In this document: piece by piece, positions 31,139 to 40,800 of the stretch
Layout: the number at the start of each line of letters is the position of its first letter
Numbering within the stretch: the first letter of the stretch is position 1
Assembly (NCBI GenBank): GCA_903772945.1
Contig: CAICTM010000237.1
Location: forward strand, 23,553 to 87,552
Origin: Seminavis robusta
Lineage: Eukaryota; Bacillariophyta; Bacillariophyceae; Naviculales; Naviculaceae
Length of the DNA stretch: 64,000 bases
Direction: 5' to 3'
The notes under the pieces: model-generated
What the model was told of the DNA's origin: nothing
What the model saw: only the letters and a program-made list of their open reading frames with translations
Database searches by the model: none
Made by a program: the position numbers and the translations under genes

Positions 31139-32056
31139 ATGGATCAAGCACAACTGGAACAAAGCCTCAATGTCATCAAGTCAAAGCCTGTTGATCCCTT
31201 GATGCAGCTTTCCGAGGCGGAAATTGCCAGGGCTGTCAACATCAAGGCCAGTGTCGAGCAGGACGACAGAATTCAGAATCGATCCGATTTTGAATATGTT
31301 CAGTATGCCCTCACAAACCTCAACGAAACTGTGGAACAAGTTCTGGAGCGTGTCTACTTGGTGCAATGCTTTCGGCAAGAATACAGACTCAACGACACTC
31401 CTGAAGAGGGGGCCGAATTCCTTCGCAAGTGGTCCCTCATGTGTCCGGGGCTCATACTTGCTGTGGATCATCTACCAATACATAAAAACTACACTGTAAC
31501 TATTGATATGTCAAAGCTTCTCCCCAAAGAACAAATTAAAACAGATGAAGACTTGAGGGTTTATATGGCTGGCCATTATTACTATTGGAACAGTCTCTAC
31601 CCAAACTTTATGGCCATTCGACAAGGTTGGACTTGGGTTGTGGAATGTGAGGGGACAACAATGGCATCCTTGGATCCAGAGCTGATTGAAAAGTCGGGGC
31701 ATCACCTTTTCAAATCATATCCCAAAAATGAAAAGAGCATATTCGTGCTCAATACATCCACAACAATCAACATCTGGTGGTCCTTGTTCAAGAGATTTGT
31801 GCCCGCCGATCAAAGAGCCAAATATCATTTGGGATATCAAATTGAAGGTTTTGAAGGACGGCGCATTGATGGACTCTACAAGATGCCAACAGAAGAAGCA
31901 GGAAGACAGAGAATGATCAGCCATGTCCACGAATTCCTGACACTTCGGAAAAAGAATGAAGCTGAATTTTCCTTGGTGGGGGCAGCTCTCCAGATTATGA
32001 CACCAGAGGAGGTGCATCAGGTAATTGCAAACCAGAATGATCGGATGGCTGACTAG
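31139..32056 (+). CDS. CRAL-TRIO (Sec14-like) lipid-binding protein
   Basis: A 305-aa ORF with ATG at 31139 in good context (GAGACC before ATGG). Residues about 100-250 carry a Sec14/CRAL-TRIO fold signature: a long helix with YYYWNSLYPNF, strand WTWVVECEG, helix HHLFKSYP, strand KSIFVLNTSTTINIWWSLFKRFVPADQRAKYHLG. The family binds and exchanges phosphoinositides or other hydrophobic ligands between membranes. The N-terminal helical region (1-95) resembles CRAL-TRIO-N in position but is diverged. No TM or signal peptide, so cytosolic. The specific ligand cannot be assigned. Confidence 0.8.
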   Translation: MDQAQLEQSLNVIKSKPVDPLMQLSEAEIARAVNIKASVEQDDRIQNRSDFEYVQYALTNLNETVEQVLERVYLVQCFRQEYRLNDTPEEGAEFLRKWSLMCPGLILAVDHLPIHKNYTVTIDMSKLLPKEQIKTDEDLRVYMAGHYYYWNSLYPNFMAIRQGWTWVVECEGTTMASLDPELIEKSGHHLFKSYPKNEKSIFVLNTSTTINIWWSLFKRFVPADQRAKYHLGYQIEGFEGRRIDGLYKMPTEEAGRQRMISHVHEFLTLRKKNEAEFSLVGAALQIMTPEEVHQVIANQNDRMAD

Positions 32057-33305
32057 CTCAACATGAACGTTTTAAGAAAACTTTTGCACATTCATTACTT
32101 CGTGTGGTCAAGCAAGTAGTAGCTAGCTAGTAGTCCCAACAGAACAACACCCAAGACCTTGAATAATTTGCAGCAATTTCTCCCCCAAGAACAATCCCAA
32201 AACGATGAAGACAAGAGCAGTGATTTGACTCTTCTCCACTGTCACATACTGGTACCGTACGACTGTAGAGGAGCGCTACCGCTAAATAATCAATCGATTG
32301 GAGTCGATCTGTTACAACAATTCTGCAGAATCCCAAAATTCTGCAGAATTCAATGAAAATATCTGCAGAAAAAAATATTCTGCAGAATTTTAATTTTTCT
32401 CTTATGCAATTCTGCAGAATTATATTTTTCTGCAGAATTACCCCTTTTTCTGCAGAAATACGGGTCATAGGCTATTAAAATCCCCCACCCATGTTGTGGC
32501 TCCACTATTTCTATTCAGTTGCTTTGCTTTGTTGATGCTGCTGCATACATCTGGGGAGAACTGTTATGGCTGTCACTAGCTGGGAGAGTTGATTGGTAGC
32601 TAGCTAGTGATAACTAGCTGGGGCCTCCGCAGAATATTTGGAATGGAGTAGAAACCACAGAGACGTCGCTGAACGGGAAGGTTGATTGGTAGCTTGCATC
32701 TCAGCATAATACTTGTAATGGAACTGGGAATGGATCTGAGGGCAAGCAGCTCTGGGAGAACCAACTGCTGGCTCGGGCTAGCTAGCTATCACTGGCTAAG
32801 AAAGATGATTTGATTACTACTAGGTAATGCTTGCTAGCTAGGTAGCTAGCCAGCTAGCTACCTAGAGGTGGCCTCAAGAGAGGCCCAGCAAAGCAACTAC
32901 CACGACTGGTAACCTGTTACCCTCCCAGCCAAAACCGTGACACTACCAAACTTGCAACAAGCCAACTCCGCAGTGTCTGGTTGGCTAGCTAGCTACCATG
33001 CACCAGTACCAGTACGGGGAGTTGCGGAATATTAGCATGGTCATTGAAAGAACAGCCCGGATTGGAAAAAAGCCTGGATTGATTCTGCAGAATTAGGAAT
33101 TTCACAGAATCGGTGCAACAGATCCGATTCTGCATTCGATTCATCGGATTGAATCGAATCATCGGTTTCCTTTGGGCGAACGGGTGTCCACTTTGCACCA
33201 AAACCCGAAACTCATCAGCGTGCTTGTGGTGGTGCCGTGGTATGGTGTCATCTTCATTTCACGCCTACCGTACAGTAGCTAGTTGGATTACCACAAGATT
33301 TCACC
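32057..33305. other. Intergenic with TTCTGCAGAA cluster and CTAG islands
   Basis: No gene is seen. It holds the TTCTGCAGAA cluster (32321-32457) with an outlier at 33083, CTAG islands at 32118, 32597, 32770 and 32830-32870, and an ATTCGA tract at 33124-33165 just upstream of the RING gene. Confidence 0.5.
32321..32457. repeat. Cluster of seven TTCTGCAGAA palindromes
   Basis: The self-complementary decamer, or a one-base variant, begins at 32321, 32339, 32361, 32378, 32410, 32428 and 32448; another copy is at 33083. Spacing is irregular (17-32 bp). It could be a protein-binding array or a remnant of a repetitive element. Confidence 0.8.
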
Positions 33306-34478
33306 ATGGCGTCTCTGTTGTGCACTTTTTGCGGGGACGCGTTCGCCGCAGACAAGAACTCACCCAAGGCGCCAATCTGTGGGGAGCGGTGTGATCACAC
33401 CCTCTGCCGCCAATGTGTTTGGAACTTGCAAGACGAACAAGCAAAGTCGAACTGGAGAATGAAAATCCTCCATTGCCCGCTTTGTGGAGCTCGAGGATTT
33501 CGTACCAATGGCACAGCACCAGAATGTCTCTACACTGCCATTGCCATGCTCGAAGGCAATGGCGAACCACGCGCGAAACGAGCAAGGACCGAAGATCTTC
33601 CGGTGCATCCTCCAGCTTTGTCGTCCGTCGGAGCAGCACCTCGAATGGAAACCAACGCTGTGGCTTCTTTGCCTACAACAACAGCTACCGGTACCGGTAT
33701 TGTCAACACTCCTACTGCTGTCCGCCGCAACACCGCAGTGGCAGCGGCGACCACAACCGCTCCAACAGCTGGCACGGATCTTAGTGATTTTCGTCTCGTC
33801 GAGAACGACCCGGATACACAAAACGCCCTTCTTCTCAGCCTCGCTGATCTCAATCCAGGAACCACCAATGATGGTCGTGGCGTGCCAGATGATGAACGCG
33901 ACCCAGACACCCAAGAGGCAATTCTCCAGAGCCTAGCAATTGGCGACAACAACGACGACGAAGAAGAAGGAGAAGAAGAACACCAGCAAACGACACAGGT
34001 GACCGGTCAAGAAAACTGTGGTGAGGGACGATCCTCGTCGGACGAAACGCGTGCTAGCTCGACGATCGAGATTGGACTTCCTTCGGGCAGCCAGAGTGCG
34101 GCCACGGGAGGATCGAACCTCGAAGAAGAGAGTTCAGCTACGCCTGGGACTCACCGTCAATCTGCCGAGTCAGTCGGAGGAAGCTCGTTGCCAAATATCC
34201 AAGGACGAGAAGAAGACGAAGAAGCCGCTCCTGTCACCATGATTGAGGTCGCCATGGTGCACAGTGCGATTCTCCAGGCGATCCCATTTCACGGGGAAGG
34301 GTCAGCGTATTCTCCCCTGCTTTTGGACAACGATATGGAGTTGGTGGAAGGGAACGAAAACGGCTGTTGGAAATGCAACGATTGCTGGAGACAGAAATCC
34401 TCGCGAACACAAGCATTGGGCGAACCCGTGCGTGAAGACACGAACGACCAAACAGAAAGTAGCTCTCGGGGAGGATGA
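33306..34478 (+). CDS. RING-type zinc finger protein with UIM-like motifs
   Basis: A 390-aa ORF starting ATG at 33306 (TTCACC before ATGG). The N-terminus (about 6-60) has a RING-like Cys/His pattern: CTFC, then CGERCDHTLCRQC, then CPLC. The central region contains two ubiquitin-interacting-motif-like helices, DPDTQNALLLSLADL and DPDTQEAILQSLAIG, each with the Ala-x3-Ser core. The rest is Thr/Ala- and Glu/Ser-rich and probably disordered. RING plus UIM suggests an E3 ubiquitin ligase or reader that binds ubiquitin chains; this is family knowledge, not shown directly. An ATTCGA tract lies about 140 bp upstream. Confidence 0.8.
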   Translation: MASLLCTFCGDAFAADKNSPKAPICGERCDHTLCRQCVWNLQDEQAKSNWRMKILHCPLCGARGFRTNGTAPECLYTAIAMLEGNGEPRAKRARTEDLPVHPPALSSVGAAPRMETNAVASLPTTTATGTGIVNTPTAVRRNTAVAAATTTAPTAGTDLSDFRLVENDPDTQNALLLSLADLNPGTTNDGRGVPDDERDPDTQEAILQSLAIGDNNDDEEEGEEEHQQTTQVTGQENCGEGRSSSDETRASSTIEIGLPSGSQSAATGGSNLEEESSATPGTHRQSAESVGGSSLPNIQGREEDEEAAPVTMIEVAMVHSAILQAIPFHGEGSAYSPLLLDNDMELVEGNENGCWKCNDCWRQKSSRTQALGEPVREDTNDQTESSSRGG

Positions 34479-34806
34479 GATGCTGAGTCCAGCAAGGTTT
34501 GGCAATCTGTCGAGGGAGAGCCCTCCTCGAACGCACAGATCAGTTCTTGAACAGAACAGCAGTAAAATCTCTTAGTAAAATATTGCATTTCAGCGCAAGT
34601 CTCCGTTGGGTCTGTATGATCAACAGAGGCAGTTGTTTGGAAATCATTTGAGTCAAGGCGACAATTCAAATCCCGATTTCAATTCTTTGGCCTCATCAAC
34701 ATCCAGCGCTGGCGGAGCACCCGCCTCCGGAAGGTCGACCCCAACCTCTGGACCACCAAAGAATAGGATTGCTGCCATTCCTTCGTCTGGAGGAAAAGCA
34801 ACGGAA

Positions 34807-35790
34807 ATGGCAGATCCTAAAGCTTGCATTATTGAGAGAAAGGACGGCCATAAGGGACACCTGGGATCGGACAGTGCGAATTGCTCGGCCTGGTGGGCCC
34901 TCGTTTATGGATGGATGATCGGCAACATTGACGAACTTGTGGCGAAGCAAATCAACGAGGCAAATGGCGCAGAAGAGGAGAAAAAGACGAAAGATCGTAT
35001 CTACAAAGCCCTGGTGATCCTAGCTAATGGTGTCTCGGGAGGCGAGAAGGGAATGAGGAGTGACAACCGAAATATTTTGTACGTCCCAAACCCCCACGAT
35101 CAATACTACGACAAGGGTTGTAACTGGGTGATCTTTCCCATCATGCAACCTGACGAAATGGTGAATTGGGCGGGTCAGACCTACGATGTTGCAATATTTG
35201 CTGGCGAGACAATCCCTGAGGTCCAAGGAAAGGGCAATATTTGGAAGGATGGGCCCTCCAAATTCAGTGCCGAACAGGCTGAAGAAGCCCTTTTCAACAA
35301 GCTGCACCTAGGAGAAGAAATCGACATCTGCACTACAGAGGACCTCAAAAAAGTAGCAAAGGGCTTGGGTGAGATGGGTCTTGCACTATCAGATTTGCAT
35401 ACGCGTGGATCGAGTTCAGATTTCAAGGTTAGAATCCTTGATCTGGCTTCCGCCGTCAACGAATACATCGTCAAAGAAAAGCCCCAGCAGCTTGGTCGGA
35501 ATCAAGACCATGACAACATTGTCAACGGGATCACTAAACTCATTGATGAGCTAGGGACGCGGAGCTTCTCAGTTCCCTTACCACCGACCAAAAATCATTT
35601 CGGGCAAGAAAAGAAGAATGTCTTCAAGGCCCGCATCCAACAATCGAATGCCCCCGATCCCATTGCATTGGCTGCAAAAGGCGCCAACAATTTCTATCGC
35701 CAGTGGGGTATTCGCTTGCTGCCGGGGTGTCACTCCAATCCTACTGACGATGATTCATCCTCTATCAACGTCTGTTTCTTGTTGCCCTGA
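34807..35790 (+). CDS. Unrecognised globular protein; 5' end uncertain
   Basis: From the first in-frame ATG (34807) the protein is 327 aa. The frame stays open and protein-like (Ser/Pro/Gly-rich) back to 34594, where GCATTTCAG looks like a splice acceptor, so an upstream exon probably supplies the true start; I could not find a matching donor. The body is mixed alpha/beta with conserved-looking segments (SANCSAWWALVYGWMIGN, NILYVPNPHDQYYDKGCNW, KKVAKGLGEMGLALSDLH). I recognise no family. No TM segment or signal peptide is evident. It lies about 330 bp downstream of the RING gene on the same strand. Confidence 0.6.
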   Translation: MADPKACIIERKDGHKGHLGSDSANCSAWWALVYGWMIGNIDELVAKQINEANGAEEEKKTKDRIYKALVILANGVSGGEKGMRSDNRNILYVPNPHDQYYDKGCNWVIFPIMQPDEMVNWAGQTYDVAIFAGETIPEVQGKGNIWKDGPSKFSAEQAEEALFNKLHLGEEIDICTTEDLKKVAKGLGEMGLALSDLHTRGSSSDFKVRILDLASAVNEYIVKEKPQQLGRNQDHDNIVNGITKLIDELGTRSFSVPLPPTKNHFGQEKKNVFKARIQQSNAPDPIALAAKGANNFYRQWGIRLLPGCHSNPTDDDSSSINVCFLLP

Positions 35791-36506
35791 GTTGTTGGTA
35801 CTGGGGCCCTGCTTGGGGTTGTTTAATGATGAGATTTTCTAAACAATGAATGGTAATAACAATAACAACATAGAGTAGATAACTAGCTAGAAAGTGTGGC
35901 TTTTGCTGCTCGCTATGTAATGCCAGAATCGTACCAAAACCTGTTAGGAATTTTTTCTTTCAGCTATTATTTTTCTTATTTTCAGGTACTGATCGACTAC
36001 ATTTACTCTAACTGTGTAAGCGGCCCAGGCCCCGGGGAAGTCATGCCTCTAAAATCAACCTGGGTATGGTACTAGCACAACTTGGCTCCGAAGTGGTACT
36101 TGTCGGGCAAACAAAGACACGAGACTCCACTCCATTGAAGTTACCTCCGCCCCTTCTCCTTCTTACCCCACAGGCTTTTTTAGTGTCTGCAGCATCGGAA
36201 ATCTTTTGACCATACTTGCTACGGTAGCCGCCGAGCCAGCTCAATGGTTGGTTTTATTATAGTTGATTCCGCCTTGAATCTGAAGTAGCAAGTGGGATCA
36301 AAGGGAGCTCTCGAAGAAAAGGGCAACCAAACCTCTTTGATACCTGCCTCTATCTAGCTAGGGAATGCAAGATTAGTCAGATGGCAAAGTTTATAGTGTG
36401 CTCTGTGTTGTGGAGGAAAATTTCTACTTCTCTAATAAAACGGTGATGTCCAGATGTGCACTTGAAGACGAACGCACCGAGGAAATGTACTGCGCCTTCT
36501 GCTTGT
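35791..36506. other. Intergenic between convergent genes
   Basis: No gene is seen. CTAG words at 35881-35890 and 36353-36361; otherwise unremarkable. Confidence 0.45.
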
Positions 36507-37280
36507 TCAGTGATTGCTTGGTCCTTGGTTCTTGTTGGATGATTTGGAGGATCTTTTCCCACTTGCGGCTTTTTGAATCATCGCATCCCTGAGAAGTTGA
36601 TCCCGAGCATCACGCTTGGTGTCCTTCAAAACGCGGCAGAAAGCTTCAATGTCGGACAAGTGATCTTGCATGGTGGGTCCATTATCGACCACACCCATGG
36701 TTTCCAGGCCACCCCAAGTTGCGTTGCTCACGTTTTCCAACCCATGAACAACACCTTTGCCCACTCCGGAAGCGAGGTCTGCGAGACTGGAATGACTCCC
36801 ACCTCTAGACGAACTCTTCAAGCTTCGAGAACTACCACTGCGGGACAAACTGCTGCGTCCCTTGCCATTCTTGCCCTCAGAGTATTTGCCAGGAGTTCGA
36901 GAACTTGTACTGCATGTACGAGACACATTCCGAGAACCAGCACTGCATGTACGAGACACTTTTTGAGAGCTTGCACTGCATGTACGAGACACATTTCGAG
37001 AGCTTCCACCCCGAGTAAGATTTCGAGAGCTTCCATTGCGAGAAAGGCCATTCTTACGGCGGCTACCGCTGCTGCTGCGTTTCTTGGGATCGTTTCCCGC
37101 CTCCAGGCAAGATTCTTCCATTGCAAGCTGCAGATCTTCCATCGAATTGAGCGTCATTATATTCTTGATGCGGTTTGCCTTGGGAGTCGATGGACCCTTG
37201 GGTGAGAGGCTGGGCTTGGGAGACAGGCTGCATCCGACGGATGCAGCCGCTGGGTCGGGACCTGAGAGCATGGACAACAT
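36507..37280 (-). CDS. Ser/Arg-rich protein with 11-residue Cys-containing repeats
   Basis: The first ATG is at 37280 (257 aa); the frame continues upstream only with non-ATG codons. The N-terminus is Ser/Pro-rich, with SPKPSLSPKGPSTPK. Residues about 85-130 carry an 11-residue repeat of the type SRNVSRTCSAS, encoded by a 33-bp DNA repeat with copies at 36911, 36944 and 36977. A basic Ser/Arg region and an amphipathic C-terminal part follow (about 175-240: GVGKGVVHGLENVSNATWGG, then DIEAFCRVLKDTKRDARDQLLRDAMIQKA). No catalytic motif is present. The plan, a basic disordered region plus C-terminal helices, recalls the proteins at 5170 and 9012. Function unknown. Confidence 0.62.
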   Translation of the reverse strand: MLSMLSGPDPAAASVGCSLSPKPSLSPKGPSTPKANRIKNIMTLNSMEDLQLAMEESCLEAGNDPKKRSSSGSRRKNGLSRNGSSRNLTRGGSSRNVSRTCSASSQKVSRTCSAGSRNVSRTCSTSSRTPGKYSEGKNGKGRSSLSRSGSSRSLKSSSRGGSHSSLADLASGVGKGVVHGLENVSNATWGGLETMGVVDNGPTMQDHLSDIEAFCRVLKDTKRDARDQLLRDAMIQKAASGKRSSKSSNKNQGPSNH

Positions 37281-38829
37281 CGTGGCAAAAGGCTTCCTTT
37301 GTGAATTCCTGTTCGAGCAACAGTCGGTTGAATGGATCAACAAAGTTAGTTGAAAAAATTGATTGTGGGATTGTGAGCCTTTCGTGCTTCCTGCCAAGCT
37401 TTCATTCTTTCATTAGCTCTTTCATTGCAGTCTCCTCTCTGATCACCAACGCTGCAGAATGAAAGGAAGCCTCAAAGCGGAAAGTGGCCTTGCCATGTCA
37501 GTTTTGAAACAGGAAATATAAGTATTAAAGATACCATTACAGATAGTTACGAAAAACGATTTACACGATGATCCCGCATCAAATCAATTCTCCGGCTTCC
37601 GCAATTATTGTGAACACTGCTGGAACGGGAGAAGGGTCATCAAGAAGCCTTTTCACCACTATCAAACCAACAAGACTACTAGCTAGTACAAGTACTGCTA
37701 TCTATTAATTAATAGTACCGGGAACCCTTGTACGCTAGTATTAATAATCTACAGTGGGTAGTGGGTAGTCTCACTGGACATGAGCTTTTAAATCTCATTG
37801 AAGTTCAAGTCTGAGAGGGCTAGACTGGGCAGCGTAATGTCGACAGCTCCTTTTTATTACTACCATACCAGCTCACCGCTAACTGCACTGCTCTGTAGCT
37901 AGCTAGCTTCGCTTTCGTTGCAAGTGGTACCGGAACGTATGGTACTGGGTACGGTACCGGTACAGCACCGGTACTGCAGCGACTGCAGTCGATGGAAGCC
38001 AGTCCATCACTTCCCATGCCAACTGTCTACCGATACCTTGGACCTTGGATGCCCTCCCAGCCATAGCGACGAACAATCAGCAGTTCCGAGCGCCTCGGAG
38101 AATCCCTTTCCAGCTTCCGGTTGGATGCAGGCGGATCTTTGGATCCTTGCCCACACAAGCTGCAATGGTTCTTCCGCTGCCTTGAAAGGAATTGCTCACT
38201 CAGCTGTGGCAACTGAGCTTCTCCGCTTCCGTCCCTTGTTCCCTCGGTATTACTGGTGTGGTGGCTACTGGTGCAAGCTGAAGATCACGCAACGACAAAA
38301 TATCCGAAGATATTACTACTAGGTCTAGTAGCGCTAGCCAGATCTCAGATCTCAAACCGCACACATCGCCCTTGGAGGTGCGCAATGGTGGTCTGTATGG
38401 TACATGTCCGGTACCACACGTACATGTAGGTACGTGTACTGATTGGCTGGCCTTTCCTCCGGTAGCCCTATCGATACCGTTGGCTGCAGGTTCATACAAT
38501 AAAGGCATTTGTGGACAAAGCTTGCTCAGTACGGTATTCTACTAAGAAGCTAGTACTAGACTCTGTGAAGCTCTCTGTGATCAGAGGAACATGCAAGCAA
38601 GCTACCGGTACGCTGGGAATTTGTCTCCCAGCCGCGTTCTGATGTGTTCCAATCCCTTCGGGATTGCCCTCGGTCGCCTTCTCCTTCTGCTGCTCATAAT
38701 CCATGGTCAAGTGGTTGGTTGTTGGCTATCTCTCAGTCCGGATGGACTGGGGGAGAGCCTCACAACGCTTGAGCTGAGCATGACCCAGAAGGAGATGTGA
38801 AGTCAAGGTCAGGATTGAAACCTGAACCT
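37281..38829. other. Intergenic, palindrome-rich
   Basis: No gene is supported. 37925-37995 is dense in GGTACC, ACCGGT and CTGCAG palindromes. CTAG islands at 37678 and 37898. The segment ends where base composition switches to the G-rich transposon. Confidence 0.45.
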
Positions 38830-39298
38830 GGACTGAAGAGCTTCTTCTGACCACCACACAAAGCACCACACAAGTGGAGCGACCCCTGAAGGCGAAGGAT
38901 GCCATGAGGAGAGGAGATGGTGACGGAAGAGATGGGAGAAGAAGAGGAAGGAAAAGTGGGGAGGAAATGTCGAGTTGGGCCGGTAGTGGATGGAGCCGGA
39001 ATGATGCTGGGATGGCTCGCTGATTTAAGGAAATCGTGGGAGTGATTGGCGTATCGTGGGGAATCGATTTTTTGTCGGAGTGAATGACAAAGAGAGGGTC
39101 AACCGTGGAATCTGTCACGATTGTGGAGTGGTGGAATCGAAAAGAGGCACTCGATAAGAGACCATAAATTTGGTGAATGCCAAGGTAAGTAGGTAGAGAG
39201 TCGAATTTGTTGTTGGACTGGTGTGATGCTCACTGGTTGTGTGGATTGATTCCAAATTTGATTTAGGTGGACGAGAAAGTGTGTCGAAGTGTACAACA

Positions 39299-40030
39299 AT
39301 GGCTGGTTCGGACAATGAAGGTGGGGAAGGAGGATCTCCCCGAGGACGGTCGGGTAAGGAGAGAGCAACCGATGTGTTTGCTCGAACGCAGAAGTTTGTG
39401 ATCCTGTCGACGGCTCAGGGGTGTGATGTGTCGGAACAGGAGATTGAGGTGTGGACGCCGAAGTTTATGAGCGAGATGAATCCAGAGGTGATGGCTGGGA
39501 TGGAGGAGGCCAATCGGTTGCGAGCTGTGTTTGGTGGTGGTGCTCCGATGATGACGCCAGAGGGGATGTGGTCGGACCACTTGGAGGCTGCGGATTCGGG
39601 GTTGGCCCCCGGAGTGTGGCAGGTGATGGCTCGCGATAATTTTTGGCGAGGAGTGGTGGAGGACGGGCCATTGACGCCATGGGACACCTTCCGTCCTAAC
39701 GTGATGGGGATGGTGGCGGAGGATCTGCGCGAGGCTATGGCTGCGCATAACCATGACGCCAACATGAAGCGCTTTATCAAGATTCGGAAGAAGGATGCAG
39801 CGCAGGAGGTTGCTGTGGCTGTGGTGACGCAGGGCTTGGCTGATGTGACTGCTGGACGAGTGGAGGGTGGTCGTATTTTCGATCAGATGAAGGTGGCGTA
39901 TGGTGAACGCAAACGAGAGCGTGATGACGCCATCATGGAGCGTGCGGTGCGTATTCGGTCTGGCGAGGAGGTTTGGGCGAGTGACAGCGAGGGAGAGGCG
40001 GAGCCGTGGGACACTGCTGTGTTGCCCTGA
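39299..40030 (+). CDS. Transposon-associated antisense ORF, 243 aa
   Basis: ATG at 39299 (ACAACA before ATGG) begins an acidic, Gly/Met-rich ORF on the strand opposite the retrotransposon genes. It includes VWTPKFMSEMNPEVMAGMEE, helical FIKIRKKDAAQEVAVAVV and a charged C-terminus. No family is recognised. It ends with TGA directly followed by ATG in the same frame (40031), and two more same-frame ORFs lie downstream. It may be an accessory gene of the element, or the 5' part of a longer gene now broken by stops. Codons are G-rich, as the element's strand composition forces. Confidence 0.45.
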   Translation: MAGSDNEGGEGGSPRGRSGKERATDVFARTQKFVILSTAQGCDVSEQEIEVWTPKFMSEMNPEVMAGMEEANRLRAVFGGGAPMMTPEGMWSDHLEAADSGLAPGVWQVMARDNFWRGVVEDGPLTPWDTFRPNVMGMVAEDLREAMAAHNHDANMKRFIKIRKKDAAQEVAVAVVTQGLADVTAGRVEGGRIFDQMKVAYGERKRERDDAIMERAVRIRSGEEVWASDSEGEAEPWDTAVLP

Positions 40031-40756
40031 ATGGTGGCTGTGGGCGCTGCGCTGAATGGAAGAGTGGCGTCCGGCGAAGCAAATGTGGGAGAATATAGCT
40101 GCGTGGGCGTGGTCGACGAAGAAGGTATCGGGACCCTGCGGTTACTCGCGATGGGAGGCATTGTGAAGAGAGCTTATTCAATTGGAAAGAAAAAGAGGCG
40201 TGAAGACCATTGCGGCGATGTATTGATGCCGGTACAGGAAATGGCACGATGTTGGCGATTCCGAGTGGAATGGCTGGCTGAAAAGAAAACATTCGTGGAT
40301 AGTGACGTAACTTATAACCCGTATTAGGGGTCGCGCGTTAATATCCAGAAAGGTAGATATGCCGGCTTGTTTCGTATAAGCCTGAGCAATCTGGCGAAGG
40401 ATCGCTGGAACTTGCGAGTACGATTGGTGTCATAACTTTGGACTATGACGCGTTTGGAAGATGAATTACGAGATTTGTGCCGGCTGATGCGGGCGATGCT
40501 GGTGCAAGTGGAATTGGTGTTGGAACAGGTAGATGGAGCCGATGATGTGACTGGGACCACTGCATCGTGTGAAAGTGGGGGTCGGATGGAGAACGAGAGT
40601 GACGACGAGAGTGAGCTTCGGGCAGGAAGTCGCGTGGAAGTGATCGTGGCTGACCAGTATGAAGGGAGAACTGGGAGGTCGAGGAGCTACGCAGTGGTAT
40701 GTGCGATTGGATCGCAGGGGTGGAGAGTTGCGAGGACCGAAGGTGTACAAGTGTGA
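40031..40756 (+). pseudogene. Continuation of antisense ORF with Tudor/KOW-like segments
   Basis: Two ORFs (40031-40327 and 40445-40756) share the frame of the ORF at 39299 and are separated by TAG (40325) and TAA stops. Segments such as GSRVNIQKGRYAGLF near 40331 and GSRVEVIVADQYEGRTG near 40622 look like small beta-barrel (Tudor/KOW-like) strands. Either this is one decayed gene or a set of very small genes. It stops 44 bp before the convergent recombinase stop. Confidence 0.35.
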
Positions 40757-40800
40757 GAGTAGTTTGAAGCTATTGGAGTAGCTGGAAAGTGAAAATTGTT

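Noticed and set aside
32321-32457. Heat-shock elements
   Set aside because: TTCTGCAGAA has four bases between TTC and GAA; the HSE needs two.
34501-34606. RING gene and the downstream ORF as one spliced gene
   Set aside because: The RING frame stops at 34476-34478 before any donor, and no donor in the right phase fits the acceptor at 34593.
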